Below are positions 47,123-58,115 of a stretch of DNA of 64,000 bases, piece after piece. Source of the DNA: Sistotremastrum niveocremeum HHB9708. Its lineage: Eukaryota; Basidiomycota; Agaricomycetes; Sistotremastrales; Sistotremastraceae. The notes below the pieces were generated by a model. That model had not been told where the DNA came from and searched no databases. It worked only from the letters and a program-made list of their open reading frames with translations. The stretch spans positions 124,001 to 188,000 of the forward strand of contig KV419410.1 in the NCBI GenBank assembly GCA_001630475.1. Direction: 5' to 3'. Both the position numbers and the translations under genes were made by a program. Within the stretch, counting starts at the first letter, position 1. Each line of letters begins with the position of its first letter.

Positions 47123-48292
47123 ATGTCTACTACGGCTAGCCCGGGCCCTATCATCCTCACTAACAGTATGCATGATCTACTCTTCGAACTTTGGACTATC
47201 TCAGCCGACGACCTTCATAGATAAGAGTGGCGAGATAACCCTCTGGGTCACCTTTGTCATCTTTTTCCTATCGCCTCTTTTCTTCATCCTCGTCGGCCTC
47301 CAAGTTCATACCCGGAAACGGTCATTCCACTATATCAATGCGACCATAGCCATAATCAGCGCGGTAAGCTCAAAAACAAACATCCTAACCAGACTGTCTT
47401 ATAGATGCTTGCTAGCTCAACTACTATAAAATGGCTTCAGGAGGAGGATGGAAACTCGTTTCACAGGGGGATAAACTCGTTAATGGAGAAGTACACGAGA
47501 TATTCCGACAAGTCTATTACGAACATTACGTCAACTGGTCAATGTGCACCCCTCTCACGATATTCCAAACTGCTATTCTTTCGGGGATGTCATGGAAGGA
47601 TGTAGCGATTTTCGTTCTGGCTACGGAAGGGCTGATTCAGACTGGTTGGGTGGGGGCTCTTGAGGAGAATGTCACGTACGTATATTATGATTTTGATATG
47701 GTGCGTGACGTGTATCCGATTTGCGGTTTAGGAATAAGTTTGTTTGGTGGGGATTTTCGATCTTGTTCTTGATTTGGGTTGTGTATAGTATGTTGTGGAT
47801 TGGGGGTCAAGGTGCGTTGCCTCTTCTTCATTTTTTGGAAGAATTCACCATGTTGTCTAGCTGTCAAACTACAACACTATCGTGTCAACTGGTTATATAT
47901 TGTTGTTGTCGGAGGCGGTGCTGCTCTCATGATCGCATATCCTGTTCTTTTCTTGCTAGGCGAAGGTTTCGGAGTCGTCAGGTGAGTTGTACCCGCGTTC
48001 CAAAATATGTCGGGGATGCATTAACGGCTGGTAGTGTTGGAACTGAACAAATCATTTATTCGATCCTCGACATTCTCGCGCGAGTTCCCTTAGGATTCCT
48101 CCTCATCTATGTCAATGAATTCACCGGGGACAATTTCCACCTTGATTTATTACCTGAAAGTTTGACTGAGTTACGAAGCTCTGCGAAGAGAGGACCGGTA
48201 TATCTGGAGGTGAGCATTTCGTCACTGACATCTGGTAAGGGAAGTCGCCTTTAACTAACGTGACATCGGTGCAGGGACAGGAACAGGTCTGA
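47123..48292 (+). CDS. Opsin-family 7-helix protein, copy 1 (Asn/Arg class, no retinal lysine)
   Basis: Seven exons sum to 280 codons (279 residues). The bacteriorhodopsin (BR) fold is shown by helix B/C ISALNYYKMASGGG, helix C EHYVNWSMCTPLTIFQ, helix E KFVWWGFSIL (BR RFVWWAIS), helix F MIAYPVLFLLGEGFG and helix G EQIIYSILDILARVPLGF. Aligned to BR, D85 is Asn (N102, codon 47533-47535), K216 is Arg (R232, CGA at 48081-48083), R82 is His and D96 is Gln, while D212 is kept. Without the lysine it cannot form the retinal Schiff base, so it is most likely an opsin-related protein like yeast Hsp30/Yro2 (membrane stress proteins). The glutamates of GEG and TEQ, matching BR E194 and E204, remain. The C-terminus is GQEQV. 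Confidence 0.88.
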
Positions 48293-49628
48293 GGATCATA
48301 GTATCTCCGGGGTCATACTGGAAGTGTTTTGCACTCATCTCGTACTACTTTCTATGCCATGTAATAACACATGTTCTCTGACGGTATGCATGTTCATCTC
48401 AGTTCCAATCCTGAGTCCCTAGACTATGCCGGAATTGAAAGGGACAGAGGGCTGTAATCCGTCCCGATAGGCACCCATAGTCTGACAAATAGTTGAGTTC
48501 AGTGGCATGACCTCTCCTAATTCTTTGAAGGGCCTTGGGCGTCAAGCATCGCAAGTTTGAACACTTTGTTATAATTACTTTGAGAGCAGGATGCTATTCG
48601 CGGCCATGAGACATCCGGTGTTTTGCCATGGTTCTTTATCAATAAGTTTGTTAGCACTGGCACAGATAGATTTCATGTAAGTGAGACGAGTAGGTTCTGT
48701 CCTGTCCGATTGGCTTGGTCTGACGGCCATCAGAGTCGGCCATTAATAGTAAAGGGTTTCAAGGCGAAAACTTGACAGACTGACGCCGATGGTATCATTC
48801 GGAACAATCACTAGACTGAAGTTGTACTGGTTCTTGGCAAGTCTTCATAGCTTCATGATAGTTATACCTCTCGGATCGTCTTTCCGACGAGCGCTCGACG
48901 CTCCTCAGCAATACAACAGTACAAGTGGCTTTTGCCGATCCGAATCAGCTGCTGCATTGAGCATTGCGCAAGTCGAAACCGGAAATTTATTGACAAGCCG
49001 TGAACAGCATTCGCAAATGCTGGAACAAGTTAGGGACCGGGCGGTCACTGGAAGGGATTTCTGACCTTCGAAGGTGATGCGTACGTACGAACTGAGTCTT
49101 CGAAGTGCGCCAGGATGCCTTCCAAACGCCTACCGTCACCGTTCAGTGATTTGATGGTCAATTGTCCCTTTGACTAATAACTTTGCTGATAAGGGGGCAG
49201 GTCACGTTTGTATGGCACGACTCTTGCACAACTCTTGAATGTACTCATAGCGCCCACAGGAGCCAAACGAGGCGGGGTCGCTCCGAGTACTCGGCGGAAC
49301 ATGAACAGGCGCGGCTTCCTATTCCGGCGATGATCCTTGTTGTTTGTTGACTGGTTCGGAATATTCAGGATGCGCGCCAAGTTTCATTGGAAGGTGCTTC
49401 TTTGATCCTGGAGTCGTCAACCTTCTCTTTTGATCCCTTGTGACTCACGAATCATGACCCTCGCATGAAACGCTTTTCTTGGATTTGGCGGACCAATTTT
49501 GCTCCAGTTTTGGAGCGGGCCATACTCCAACCAGCGGCATGAAGCGCTCAAGGGCCGGTATTTTTCTTGATGCGTCTTCGAAATGTGAATAAAATATTGC
49601 TCGACTCTGCGAAGTGATGTCTATCGTT

Positions 49629-49658
49629 AGCGAAAATTGGCGAAAATTGGCGAAAATA
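49629..49658. repeat. Three-unit 10-bp tandem repeat
   Basis: Unit CGAAAATTGG, two exact copies and one partial copy in a row. It lies about 200 bp upstream of opsin copy 2. It is not seen upstream of the other copies. Confidence 0.6.
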
Positions 49659-49804
49659 ACCCCTGACCGTAGGTTGTATTTAATTACATCTCGAGTCGTC
49701 GGCAACTTACTTGAACCGCGCGTTGTAGGGTAACAAAAACGGGGAGAAGCCAGTAAACTTTGATTTATTGCGAAGTATCAAACCCGATTTCGCAGGAGCA
49801 CTGG

Positions 49805-49811
49805 TATATAA
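49805..49811 (+). promoter_or_regulatory. TATA-like element of opsin copy 2
   Basis: TATATAA, 38 bp before the ATG of copy 2. Confidence 0.5.
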
Positions 49812-49842
49812 ACTCCCCCGCGCCCTCCAAAGCCTCACAAAC

Positions 49843-50970
49843 ATGGAAAGCCCCAATCCCCTCATCCTCACAAACAGTAAGCTCACTCTCTTCCTCCCTT
49901 GAGCGTCTCTAATGTCTCCCAAGACCATAGCGGACAGGTCGCCTTGTGGACCGCCACCGCCCTCTTCGCCATCTGTCCTCCCACCTTCATATGGCTCGGC
50001 CTCAAAGTACATCCCAAGAAACGTACATTCCACTATATCAACACTTTTATCACCATCATCAGTGTCGTGCGTCTGCCCTCTGGCTCTCTTACAATATTCG
50101 CTTACGTCTCTGGGGCAGCTCGACTATTACAGAATGGCCTCGGGAGAAGGACATCGACCACTTTTCCAAGGGATTGAGACGATTGACGGAGACAGTCGAG
50201 CAATTTACCGAGACGTCTACTATCAGCACTACGCCAACTGGTCCCTGTGCACTCCTGTGACGATGTTCCAGACTGCCCTCCTCTCTGGAATGTCTTGGAA
50301 GGACGTCGCCATCTTCGTCTTCGCCAATGAGGCTCTCATCCAGACAGGCTGGGTCGCTGCGCTGAATGAAGATTTCACGTACGTAACCCTTGCATTCTCC
50401 TTAGGACGTATCTGACCTCTATATATGCTACAGCCGCAAGTTCGTATGGTGGGGATTCTCTATCATCGCTTTGCTCTACATCATCTACAGCATGTTCGCC
50501 ATCGGCGGCAAAGGTCAATCCCTTTCATATAAATCGAGACAAAAGACTCAAAATATTGTATAGCGGCGACGCTTCAACACCCCCGAGTGGCCTTCCTCTA
50601 TTATATAGTCATCGGCGGAGGCGTCTTCCTCATGGTTGCGTATCCCATCAACTTCCTCCTCGGCGAAGGATTCGGACTCGTCAGGTAGGTCGAACTCACC
50701 CACTCCGACACTCCCTGCTCATCACACATCATACTCAATAGCGTCGGCACCGAACAAATCATCTATTCCATCCTCGACATCCTCGTCAGAATACCCCTAG
50801 GATTCATGCTCATCTTCGTCGACAAACTCACCGATAACAACTTCCACCTCGGAGAACTGCCTGAGATCGTGGTCGAGGAGAGAAGCAATGAAAAGGCAGG
50901 CAGAGTATATCTTGAGGTGAGGCTATATGCTGACGCCTTCCCGTGGATCTTTCTGACAGACGAATAGTAG
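49843..50970 (+). CDS. Opsin-family 7-helix protein, copy 2 (Asn/Arg class, no retinal lysine)
   Basis: Seven exons with the same intron positions as copy 1; about 270 residues, start MESPNPLILTN. Helix C is QHYANWSLCTPVTMFQ and helix G EQIIYSILDILVRIPLGF; helix E is RKFVWWGFSI. Aligned to BR, D85 is Asn (N99, codon 50236-50238), K216 is Arg (R229, AGA at 50788-50790; one base from a lysine codon), R82 is His, D96 is Gln, and Y185/P186 (AYP) and D212 are kept. It is therefore predicted not to bind retinal covalently. The last splice is ambiguous: one acceptor gives an immediate stop after VYLE (50970), another adds about 20 residues. Relatives of the N/R class here are copies 1 and 5. Confidence 0.87.
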
Positions 50971-51502
50971 GAACCTGGATCGTTCTGATAAGCTTGCGAC
51001 TTGTCAACTGTTGGGAAAAGCCGACTAAGCGCCCCTTCCCCTAATTATTTCCCCTCGGAGGTCTCTCAGTTCTTTTTCCACTTGATATTTAACTGCTCGA
51101 CCCGGATAGCATAGCATACATACCGCGTGTTCATAGTATTTTTCCCGTACCTTGTCCTGTAAGTTTTCTGTTACTAGTTCTCTTTATGTTCGAAATATGG
51201 ATAATTGTTAGTAATATTATATTCTCCAGTTGAGTTAATCCCTGGCAAGGTACCAGCTCCGGCAACCGGTCGCGAAATGAGTGGCTCAGCCACACAGGCA
51301 CAACGGCACGCCGGGATCAAATTGAGCGGAAGTATATTCTTCCTTGCGCAGAAGCGCTCGTCGTTACCCCTGACATGGCTGACGATCATTATGAGTCTGA
51401 CCACGGAGCGCTCTCAACGGACACATGGTCCGATCAAGGCCGCAGTATTGGGACGTATAAAAACCAGCTTGACTCGCAACGCAGTCCTCCACCGCCCACA
51501 AC
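50971..51502. other. Spacer between opsin copies 2 and 3
   Basis: About 530 bp holding the promoter of copy 3. A palindrome GAGCGCTC lies at 51406-51413. No gene is seen. Confidence 0.5.
51456..51462 (+). promoter_or_regulatory. TATA-like element of opsin copy 3
   Basis: TATAAAA, 47 bp before the ATG of copy 3. Confidence 0.55.
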
Positions 51503-52651
51503 ATGGATATTCTTCCCACTGTTCTCAGAATCAGTAAGTCAACAGGTCTTGTATCCACTCACTTTCTCAAATTGTTGCGTTTTAGACCATGCAGGCAAAG
51601 TTGCGCTCTGGATTGGTTTTGGCGTGTTCACTGCCGTGTCCATTCTCCTGTTCGCATTGAGTCTCACCGTCCCAGCACAAAAGCGCACTTTCTTCTACTT
51701 TGGCCTACTCATCAATGTCATGGGCGCGGTCAGTCTTTCTCTCTACCCACCCCGCTCGCCGTCAATCCGCTCAAACAACTTCTTTAGCTCAATTATTACA
51801 AAATGGCGTCTGGCGACGGCTCAGTCTTGGTACTTCAAGGAGAGCGCCATGCGTCTGGGAACTCTGAACATATTTTCGTCGTTCGGGAGGTTTTCCGACA
51901 ACACTATATTGACTGGGCTGTCGTCGCGACGCTGAATATGTTCCAAATGGGCCTTTTGGCTGGGATGTCATGGGTCAATATTGGATTCCTTCTCCTCACT
52001 AATGAAGCTGTGGTGCAAACTGGCTGGGTCGCTGCTTTGGAATCCAATCAGACGTGAGTTTTGCCTTGCTCGTCCGGAAATTCATTTGAATATGTGCTTA
52101 GTCGTAAATTCGTATGGTGGGGGTTCTCGTGGATCTTTGTGGCTGCCGTTGCATACATTGTCCTCATCATCGGGAGAAGAGGTATTTATTGCATCTGTTT
52201 ATTAGTCTGCTCATCGTTGAACACCCTATAGATGTCAAAGCACAAGCACCTCGCGTTGGCATACTTTACAACCTCCTCGCATTGGGCGCTACTGTCTTAT
52301 TAGCCGCCTATCCCGTTAACCTACTCTTTGCCGAAGGACTCGGATTATCCAGGTCGGTTCACCATCCGACGACACCTGTATATCAACTCACAATTGAACT
52401 TCAGCGTCGGCACCGAGCAAATTGCTTACACGATATTCGACATACTGGCCAAGGCTGGCTTTGGAATAACGCTTGCTTTTGTTGACAGGTTGACCGATGG
52501 AGAATATACCCTCGCTGATTTGCCCGAAAGCTGGGTCCAACCTAGAAGTAAAATTGCTGCTGTGCAATTGCCCGTAAGCATCTCTTTATTAATATTATCC
52601 TTTCTTTTATGTTGCATACTGACGATCAAGTAGGGCCCCGACAACCTATAA
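51503..52651 (+). CDS. Opsin, copy 3 (Asp/Lys class, retinal lysine present)
   Basis: Seven exons, 275 residues, start MDILPTVLRI, end GPDNL. Helix C is QHYIDWAVVATLNMFQ, helix E RKFVWWGFSW, helix F LLAAYPVNLLFAEGLG and helix G EQIAYTIFDILAKAGFG. Aligned to BR, the counterion D85 is present (D100, codon 51911-51913), D212 is present (D226) and the Schiff-base lysine K216 is present (K230, AAG at 52451-52453). The spacing D100 to D226 is 126 residues against 127 in BR. R82 is His, D96 (proton donor) is Gln, W182 and W189 of the retinal pocket are Leu, and the helix-C Thr-Pro is lost. It should bind retinal; lacking the donor it is more likely a slow-cycling sensor than a proton pump. Confidence 0.9.
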
Positions 52652-53046
52652 AATACAATTCCGCCGCACTTGTGATCTTTGAGGATGGAGTCGCAGCTGA
52701 GTTTTGTTTATCACTGATAATCTTGTATATTATTGTGTGCAATTATTGAATTCATAAACGTGAGGGCGATATGTTCATTGAATCAACCAAACTGACAATG
52801 GAGCAATTTATATCGCAGAAGATGTATCAGGGTGCGCCGGTGCGGCACATCTTCGAGGTGCACAGATTCCAGCCGAAGTTCTGACGCATATAGGGACAAT
52901 GTAGTAAAATGACCAAGAAACAAGAAATATACAGGATCGCTATGCGCTAGATGATACAGTATGTAGATAAGTTAAGTGCTATGTCACCCCAAATGGTAAG
53001 CTTTCAAGAATGATACATCCGAGTCAGTCGCACTCCGAAAGGCTGG
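52652..53046. other. 3' spacer between convergent genes
   Basis: AT-rich, about 395 bp between the stop of opsin copy 3 and the stop of the CCDC174-like gene. No gene is seen. Confidence 0.5.
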
Positions 53047-54436
53047 CTAACGTTTGCTGAGAAGGTCGCGCTCGAGATTGGCAAGAAAGTCATCCGCATC
53101 CGTCGCTGCGGGCGGCGCAGGGCTGTGGGGCTTCTCGGAGTGCGCGGGCGGAGGATGAACAGATGACGGCGAAGACGATGAGGGTACAAAATCCGGCTCA
53201 GGAAGATGATGCGTCAACTTTCTCCTCTTAGCTTCAATCATCTTCCTCCTATCCTCAATATCCTTCTTCCTCTTCTCCATAGCCCGACTCCTACTAAGTC
53301 CTCCTTCCTCAGCATCCTTGACGTCCTCACTTTGCCCAGGAACAACATCAATGGCACCCGTCTCCGTTCGATTCTTCTGCGTTTCTTCTCTCGTCTTTTT
53401 GAGTTCTTCCATTTGTCGCTGACGTTCTTCTTCGTCTTTGGAGAATTGATAGAATGCTGCGCCTTTTGCGCGATTGTCTCCTGATGCGTCGTAGCGAGAG
53501 GCGAGGGGGTTGTTCTCTTCGGAATAGGTTTCTTTGATCTGGGCTAGGCGTTCGGCGGAGGGTTCGTAGACGGGGAAATGGTTTACGGGGTTTTCTAGAG
53601 GGAAATAGATTAGCGGGGGAAGGGGTGGAAGAGAAGGTGCATACTAATGAGATATGGACTGGAAGAAGTGTTAGAGATGTCATCGTCACGAAGAGATGAA
53701 AGACGTACTCGTATTCCTGTTCTACAGTTTCTTCTTTCGCGGCCATGAATTCACGTGGCACTTCACTCTTCCTGACAGTCCGTACTCGACCGAACTCATC
53801 TTCATACTCGACCATTGGATCCTGTGAGATGAACTTGTGAGATCCGGACCTTCACAAAGGACATTACAGAGAGGGACTGCTTACATCTGCGGGATCCACT
53901 GGAACAGTCAGAGATTCGTCCTCATCTTCGCTGTCCGACTCGAACGGCTCGTTATTTGCTTTCTCATCAAACTGAGATGATCCGTCAAGACTTGTGCTCT
54001 GGGGGTTGGAGAGAGAAAGACGCACATCGACCAGCAAAGCCTCGTATTGCTTTTCGGACAAGCCGCCTGACTTTCCCTTTCTCAGTTTTTCATAGATGGC
54101 AGCCTTTTTCTCGAGGGCTGCGCGGGTCGATTCGAGGGTAGGTTTGGAAAGGGCCTCCCATTCAACATCCCGTGATGCTCTTCCATGCACACCCTTGTTG
54201 GGCAGTTCCCACTTTGATGGCTTCTAAGTATAGAAATAGGGAACATCTGAGTACACAGCTAGGAACAAAAGCCTCAACAAGGGACTGACCTTGTCTGCAC
54301 GCTTGACCCCTCCTACAATCGCATTATTTCCTAGTGATTTCGCTTTGGAAAATGTCTCTTCTTGTTTCACGAGTTCCGATTTGAGATCCCAGAAGGAAGT
54401 GGCTGTTACACCTGCAGCTCTGGCTTTGGTGGCCAT
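53047..54436 (-). CDS. CCDC174-like nuclear coiled-coil protein
   Basis: Read on the minus strand in at least four exons (54436-54290, 54223-53885, 53821 to about 53708, about 53605-53047). The start MATKARAAGVTATSFWDLK matches the conserved opening of CCDC174 proteins (SSxxDLKxEL). Further marks are KPSKWELPNKGVHGRASRD, a helical region (STRAALEKKAAIYEKLRKGK), DPMVEYEDEFGRVRTVRKSE and PREFMAAKEE. The DUF4078-like AKGAAFYQFSKDEEERQRQM comes next, then a long charged coiled coil (AMEKRKKDIEDRRKMIEAKR) and an acidic tail. Human CCDC174 binds splicing/exon-junction factors; the same role here is inferred. Its position, reversed, in the middle of an otherwise one-strand opsin array is the notable point. 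The splice near 53610-53700 is not fully resolved. Confidence 0.84.
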
Positions 54437-54829
54437 GAGCTTGGTCAAGGAGTGCGCGCTTATGAAATCAAACTCCGCCTCGAGAGACGCGAAACGTGAT
54501 CCTGATCTGGTCTTTCGGTCGATTTCATTGGCCGTCGTCTTGGCCGTCGTTGCTCGAGGCTCACGGTTTCGTCCTGACGCTGAACTTATCGCAATGCAGT
54601 GTGAAGCTCAAGAGGCCAGAGTCGCCCTGAACTCTGATCCGGACTTTGTTCGTCTGCAGTGCTCGTCTTGTTATTCCCATGATTTTCAGGTACCGGAAGC
54701 AAATTACAGGAATTCTGTAATAGAGTCTAATCGTGTCTGTTCCGCAATCATCCGACTTTTCCTGGTCCAGTTCACATAAATATTCGTGGTTTCTCTCGTC
54801 GTTCCGCATTCAATCATCACTCGTTCAAC
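54437..54829. promoter_or_regulatory. Divergent promoter of CCDC174-like gene and opsin copy 4
   Basis: About 390 bp between the two start codons. A TATA-like ATAAATA lies at 54776-54782, 54 bp before the ATG of copy 4. Confidence 0.5.
54776..54782 (+). promoter_or_regulatory. TATA-like element of opsin copy 4
   Basis: ATAAATA, 54 bp before the ATG of copy 4; weaker than those of copies 1-3. Confidence 0.4.
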
Positions 54830-55967
54830 ATGGATCTCGCCCCCGTCGTCCTCACTATCAGTACGCTACCATTCGTCTTCACCCGTGCCCAGCTCTTTCT
54901 AACTCCTTCGTAGACCATGCAGGCAGCGTTGCTCTTTGGACCGGATTCGGTGTCTTCACCCTCAGCTCCGCCCTCCTCTTTGTTCTGAGCTTCAGGGCAC
55001 CAGCTCAGAGACGTACATTCTTCTACTTTGGTATGCTCATCAACGTTCTCGGTGCAGTATGTATTTATATGTTCTCTTAATACCCATCATTCATATCTTG
55101 TACAGCTCAACTATTACAAAATGGCCTCTGGCGATGGATCTGCTCTGGTCATCCAAGGATTACGCAAAGTCAGCGGACACCCCGAACCCGTTCTCGTCGT
55201 CAGAGAAGTCTTCCGTCAACATTACATCGATTGGTCATTGGCCACCGTCCTCAACATGTTCCAAATGGGTCTCCTCTCCGGAATGTCTTGGGTCAACATC
55301 GTTCTCCTTCTTCTCACCAATGAGGCTGTTGTTCAAACTGGCTGGGTTGCAGCCATGGAATCGAACCAGACGTGCCCTTTCTCCTTACCTTTTTTTTTCC
55401 CCTGAGTGACCTTATATGCAGTCGCAAATATGTTTGGTGGGCTTTCTCATGGCTTTTCCTCGCTGCCGTCGCATATCTCTTGCTTGTCGTTGGCAAGAAA
55501 GGTCAGTGGCATCCATCTGAATCACATTTCCTTCCTGAGTGACAGCATATAGATGTGAAATCCCAACCCATCCGTGTTGGCGCACTTTACAATTCACTCG
55601 CATTTGGGGCATTTATTCTCCTCGCCGCATACCCCATCAATCTATTCTTCGCCGAAGGACTGGGCATATCCAGGTTCGCCTCTTTGATTTTAAAGATGTA
55701 GCATATACTTATATGCGCATTAATCACAGTGTTGGCGTCGAACAAATTGCTTATTCCACCTTTGACATCCTCGCCAAAGCTGGATTTGGCATAATTCTCG
55801 CTGCTGTTGATACTTTGACTGATCACGAATATACTCTGGCGACTATGCCTGAGAGTTGGGTGGAACCTCGGAGCAAAACTGGAGCTGTGAGACTGCCGGT
55901 AATTATCATTCATTCTCAAGGCTCGAATACATCCTCACAAATGCGATAGGGTTCTGATAACCTCTAG
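54830..55967 (+). CDS. Opsin, copy 4 (Asp/Lys class, retinal lysine present)
   Basis: Seven exons, 275 residues, start MDLAPVVLTI, end GSDNL. It is the closest relative of copy 3 in the array: same length, shared RQHYIDW and ILAKAGFG. BR sites: D85 present (D100, codon 55229-55231), D212 present (D226), K216 present (K230, AAA at 55776-55778), R82 His, D96 Gln, Y185/P186 kept in LLAAYPINLFFAEGLG, W182 and W189 absent. Helix E reads RKYVWWAFSWL. The helix F-G glutamates of AEG and VEQ are kept. It is expected to bind retinal. Copies 3 and 4 lie on the two sides of the CCDC174-like gene, which suggests a duplication across or an insertion between them. Confidence 0.9.
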
Positions 55968-56937
55968 TTATTCGAGAGATCAAGGACTCCCTAATATTGT
56001 TATAGCATGCTTTTTTCTGTTCCTGTTTTGTTAATTACTGCTGATTCATAATCGACATCCTGCCTTCAATGAAACCCAATAGTCTTTCAAAGTTGGACTA
56101 CTCGTGTTTCAAAGAATCGTTCAGTCCATCAAGTCTTTTTGACATGTGATAATTATCCTTCAACGCTCGGAAAACGTAACGTGAGACTGGTATTGGATAT
56201 TCCGCCCCAGGTTTGAGTTCCCCTGACAAAATGGTTGATATTACTTGCTAAAGAAGAACTTCCACGACGTCGGGCCGACGCTCCGCAAATTGAAGCCGCC
56301 CACTCCAAACTTCTTGAAGTGACGCGGAACACCCCCGATCTTCTTATGAGCTCATTACAATCTGCATTCCTTGATATACGATACGATGACAACACGGCGG
56401 TGCGGATGAGTTTGCGAAGCATTTGAGCACATCAAGAAGGGGCGCCACTCGATTTGTGGCGCATGATCGGAGTTTGAATGATGTTTGTCTTCTCGTTCAG
56501 GGACGGTGAGTCGATATTAAGTCTTTTCATTATCGGGTTTGATTTGAGGTTCTCTGAATTCCACCGTCGTTTAGATCTTGAACAGATAAAGGATATTTTA
56601 GGCTCAATTTGACACATACTTTGTTGCAATTGGTTCTGGGAGGGAGTCCACTCTACATGTACATGTCGGAGAGTGTGAATATAGGAGATTGGAGCTGATA
56701 TTGTGCAACTGCGACTCCAAGGTATGAGATGATGAGCGCTCTCGATTTTTCACACTCTTTCGTGATCAAACCTTAAGGTTGGAGTGACTGTGAGAGACCC
56801 AAGGACGGAGACGCTGCAGTAACGAGCGCAGCGCTGTACATCTTGTACTTCCGAAGACTCCACCGATTGGAGCTGTCTGATGCATAAGTAGCCTTGAATT
56901 CAAGGATATGAGTGTAAGTTCAAGTCGTACCATTCCC
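55968..56937. other. Spacer between opsin copies 4 and 5 (0.97 kb)
   Basis: No supported gene. It holds a palindrome GAGCGCTC at 56734-56741 and a weak TATA-like CATAAGTA at 56883-56890. A 63-codon frame at 56235-56426 has no recognisable relatives. Confidence 0.45.
56883..56890 (+). promoter_or_regulatory. Weak TATA-like element of opsin copy 5
   Basis: CATAAGTA, 55 bp before the first ATG of copy 5. It is the least convincing of the six. Confidence 0.3.
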
Positions 56938-58115
56938 ATGATGAGTGATCCCGCGAATCTCGAAGATACCCTTTCCCCTACGATTCTAACTATCGGTTCG
57001 TTTATGATAACGACCTATCAGGCAAGCTGAATTCTCATGAGAATTCAGATCGAAGTGGAAAAACCGTGCTATGGGTTACCACAATACTGTTCGCTTTGTC
57101 TTCCCTCCTCTTTGTCTTACTCGCATCCCGGGTCCATCCGCGGAAACGAACATTCCACTATCTCAATGCCCTCATAACTATCATCAGTGTCGTGAGTTAC
57201 TAACACCAATGTTATATGTTCACTCAACTGATAGGAACGGTCCCATTCAGCTGAACTATTATAAAATGGCTTCTGGCGAGGGATATCATTTAATTCCCCA
57301 ACCATACCGGACCGTAAATGGACAACGTCAAGGAGTCATCCGACAAGTCTTCGACGAGCATTATCTGAACTGGTCGATGTGCACGCCTACCACGATGTTC
57401 CAGACGGCTCTGGTCTCCGGCATGTCTTGGAAGGACATCGTCATTTTTGTTTTGGCGAATGAGGGACTTATACAGACTGGATGGGTGGCGGCACTCGAGA
57501 CGAACCAGACGTAAGTCTTCTGATGATTTGTTAGTATGTTTGTCTTTGATGGGTGCATCAGGAGGAAATTCGTATGGTGGGGGTTTTCAATCGCGTTCTT
57601 GATCTATATACTATACAGCATGATCTGGATCGGCGGAAAAGGTCAGTCGTTGTATCATAATTAAGAAACTTAACGAGATTTAATCTTGCGAGACAGCGGC
57701 AAGGCAGCAACCTCATCGTGTTCATACCTTGTACGAAGTGGTCGTCATGATTGGCGGCACAGCTCTCATGGTCACATATACGGCCAACTTCCTGATCAGT
57801 GAAGGACTGAATATTGTCAGGTGAATTGAGCTCCACCTGGTCACTTTCTTTCCGACTAACGTTAGGCAGTGTTGGGACCGAGCAAACTATTTATTGCGTC
57901 CTGGATGTCTTGGCGAGAATACCTTTGGGTTTGATACTAATTTTCATCGATGAGCTGACCGATCATGAGTTCCGTCTCGGAGAGCTTCCCGAGAGCTGGG
58001 TCGAGATGAGAAGTTCTGCCAAGAATTGCAGAGTGTTCCTAGACGTGAGTTCAACTTCACGTATACGGTGAGATAATTGCTCACAAGTGATTTATAGGGA
58101 CCCGAGAACCCCTGA
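56938..58115 (+). CDS. Opsin-family 7-helix protein, copy 5 (Asn/Arg class, no retinal lysine)
   Basis: Seven exons with the array's intron positions; start at two consecutive ATGs (MMSDPANLEDTLSPTILTI), end GPENP. Helix C is DEHYLNWSMCTPTTMFQ; helix E RKFVWWGFSI; helix G EQTIYCVLDVLARIPLGL. BR sites: D85 is Asn (N107, codon 57368-57370), K216 is Arg (R238, AGA at 57916-57918, one base from a lysine codon), R82 His, D96 Gln, D212 kept (D234). Uniquely in the array, helix F has lost the conserved proline: MVTYTANFLISEG in place of AYP, so the BR Y185-P186 pair becomes Tyr-Thr. That proline hinges helix F in light-activated opsins, so its loss fits a copy released from photocycle constraint. 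It is otherwise an intact gene. Confidence 0.88.

Larger units (their letters stand above)
48293..49842. other. Spacer between opsin copies 1 and 2 (1.55 kb)
   Basis: No supported gene. It includes a three-fold 10-bp tandem repeat at about 49629-49658 and the promoter of copy 2. Confidence 0.45.
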
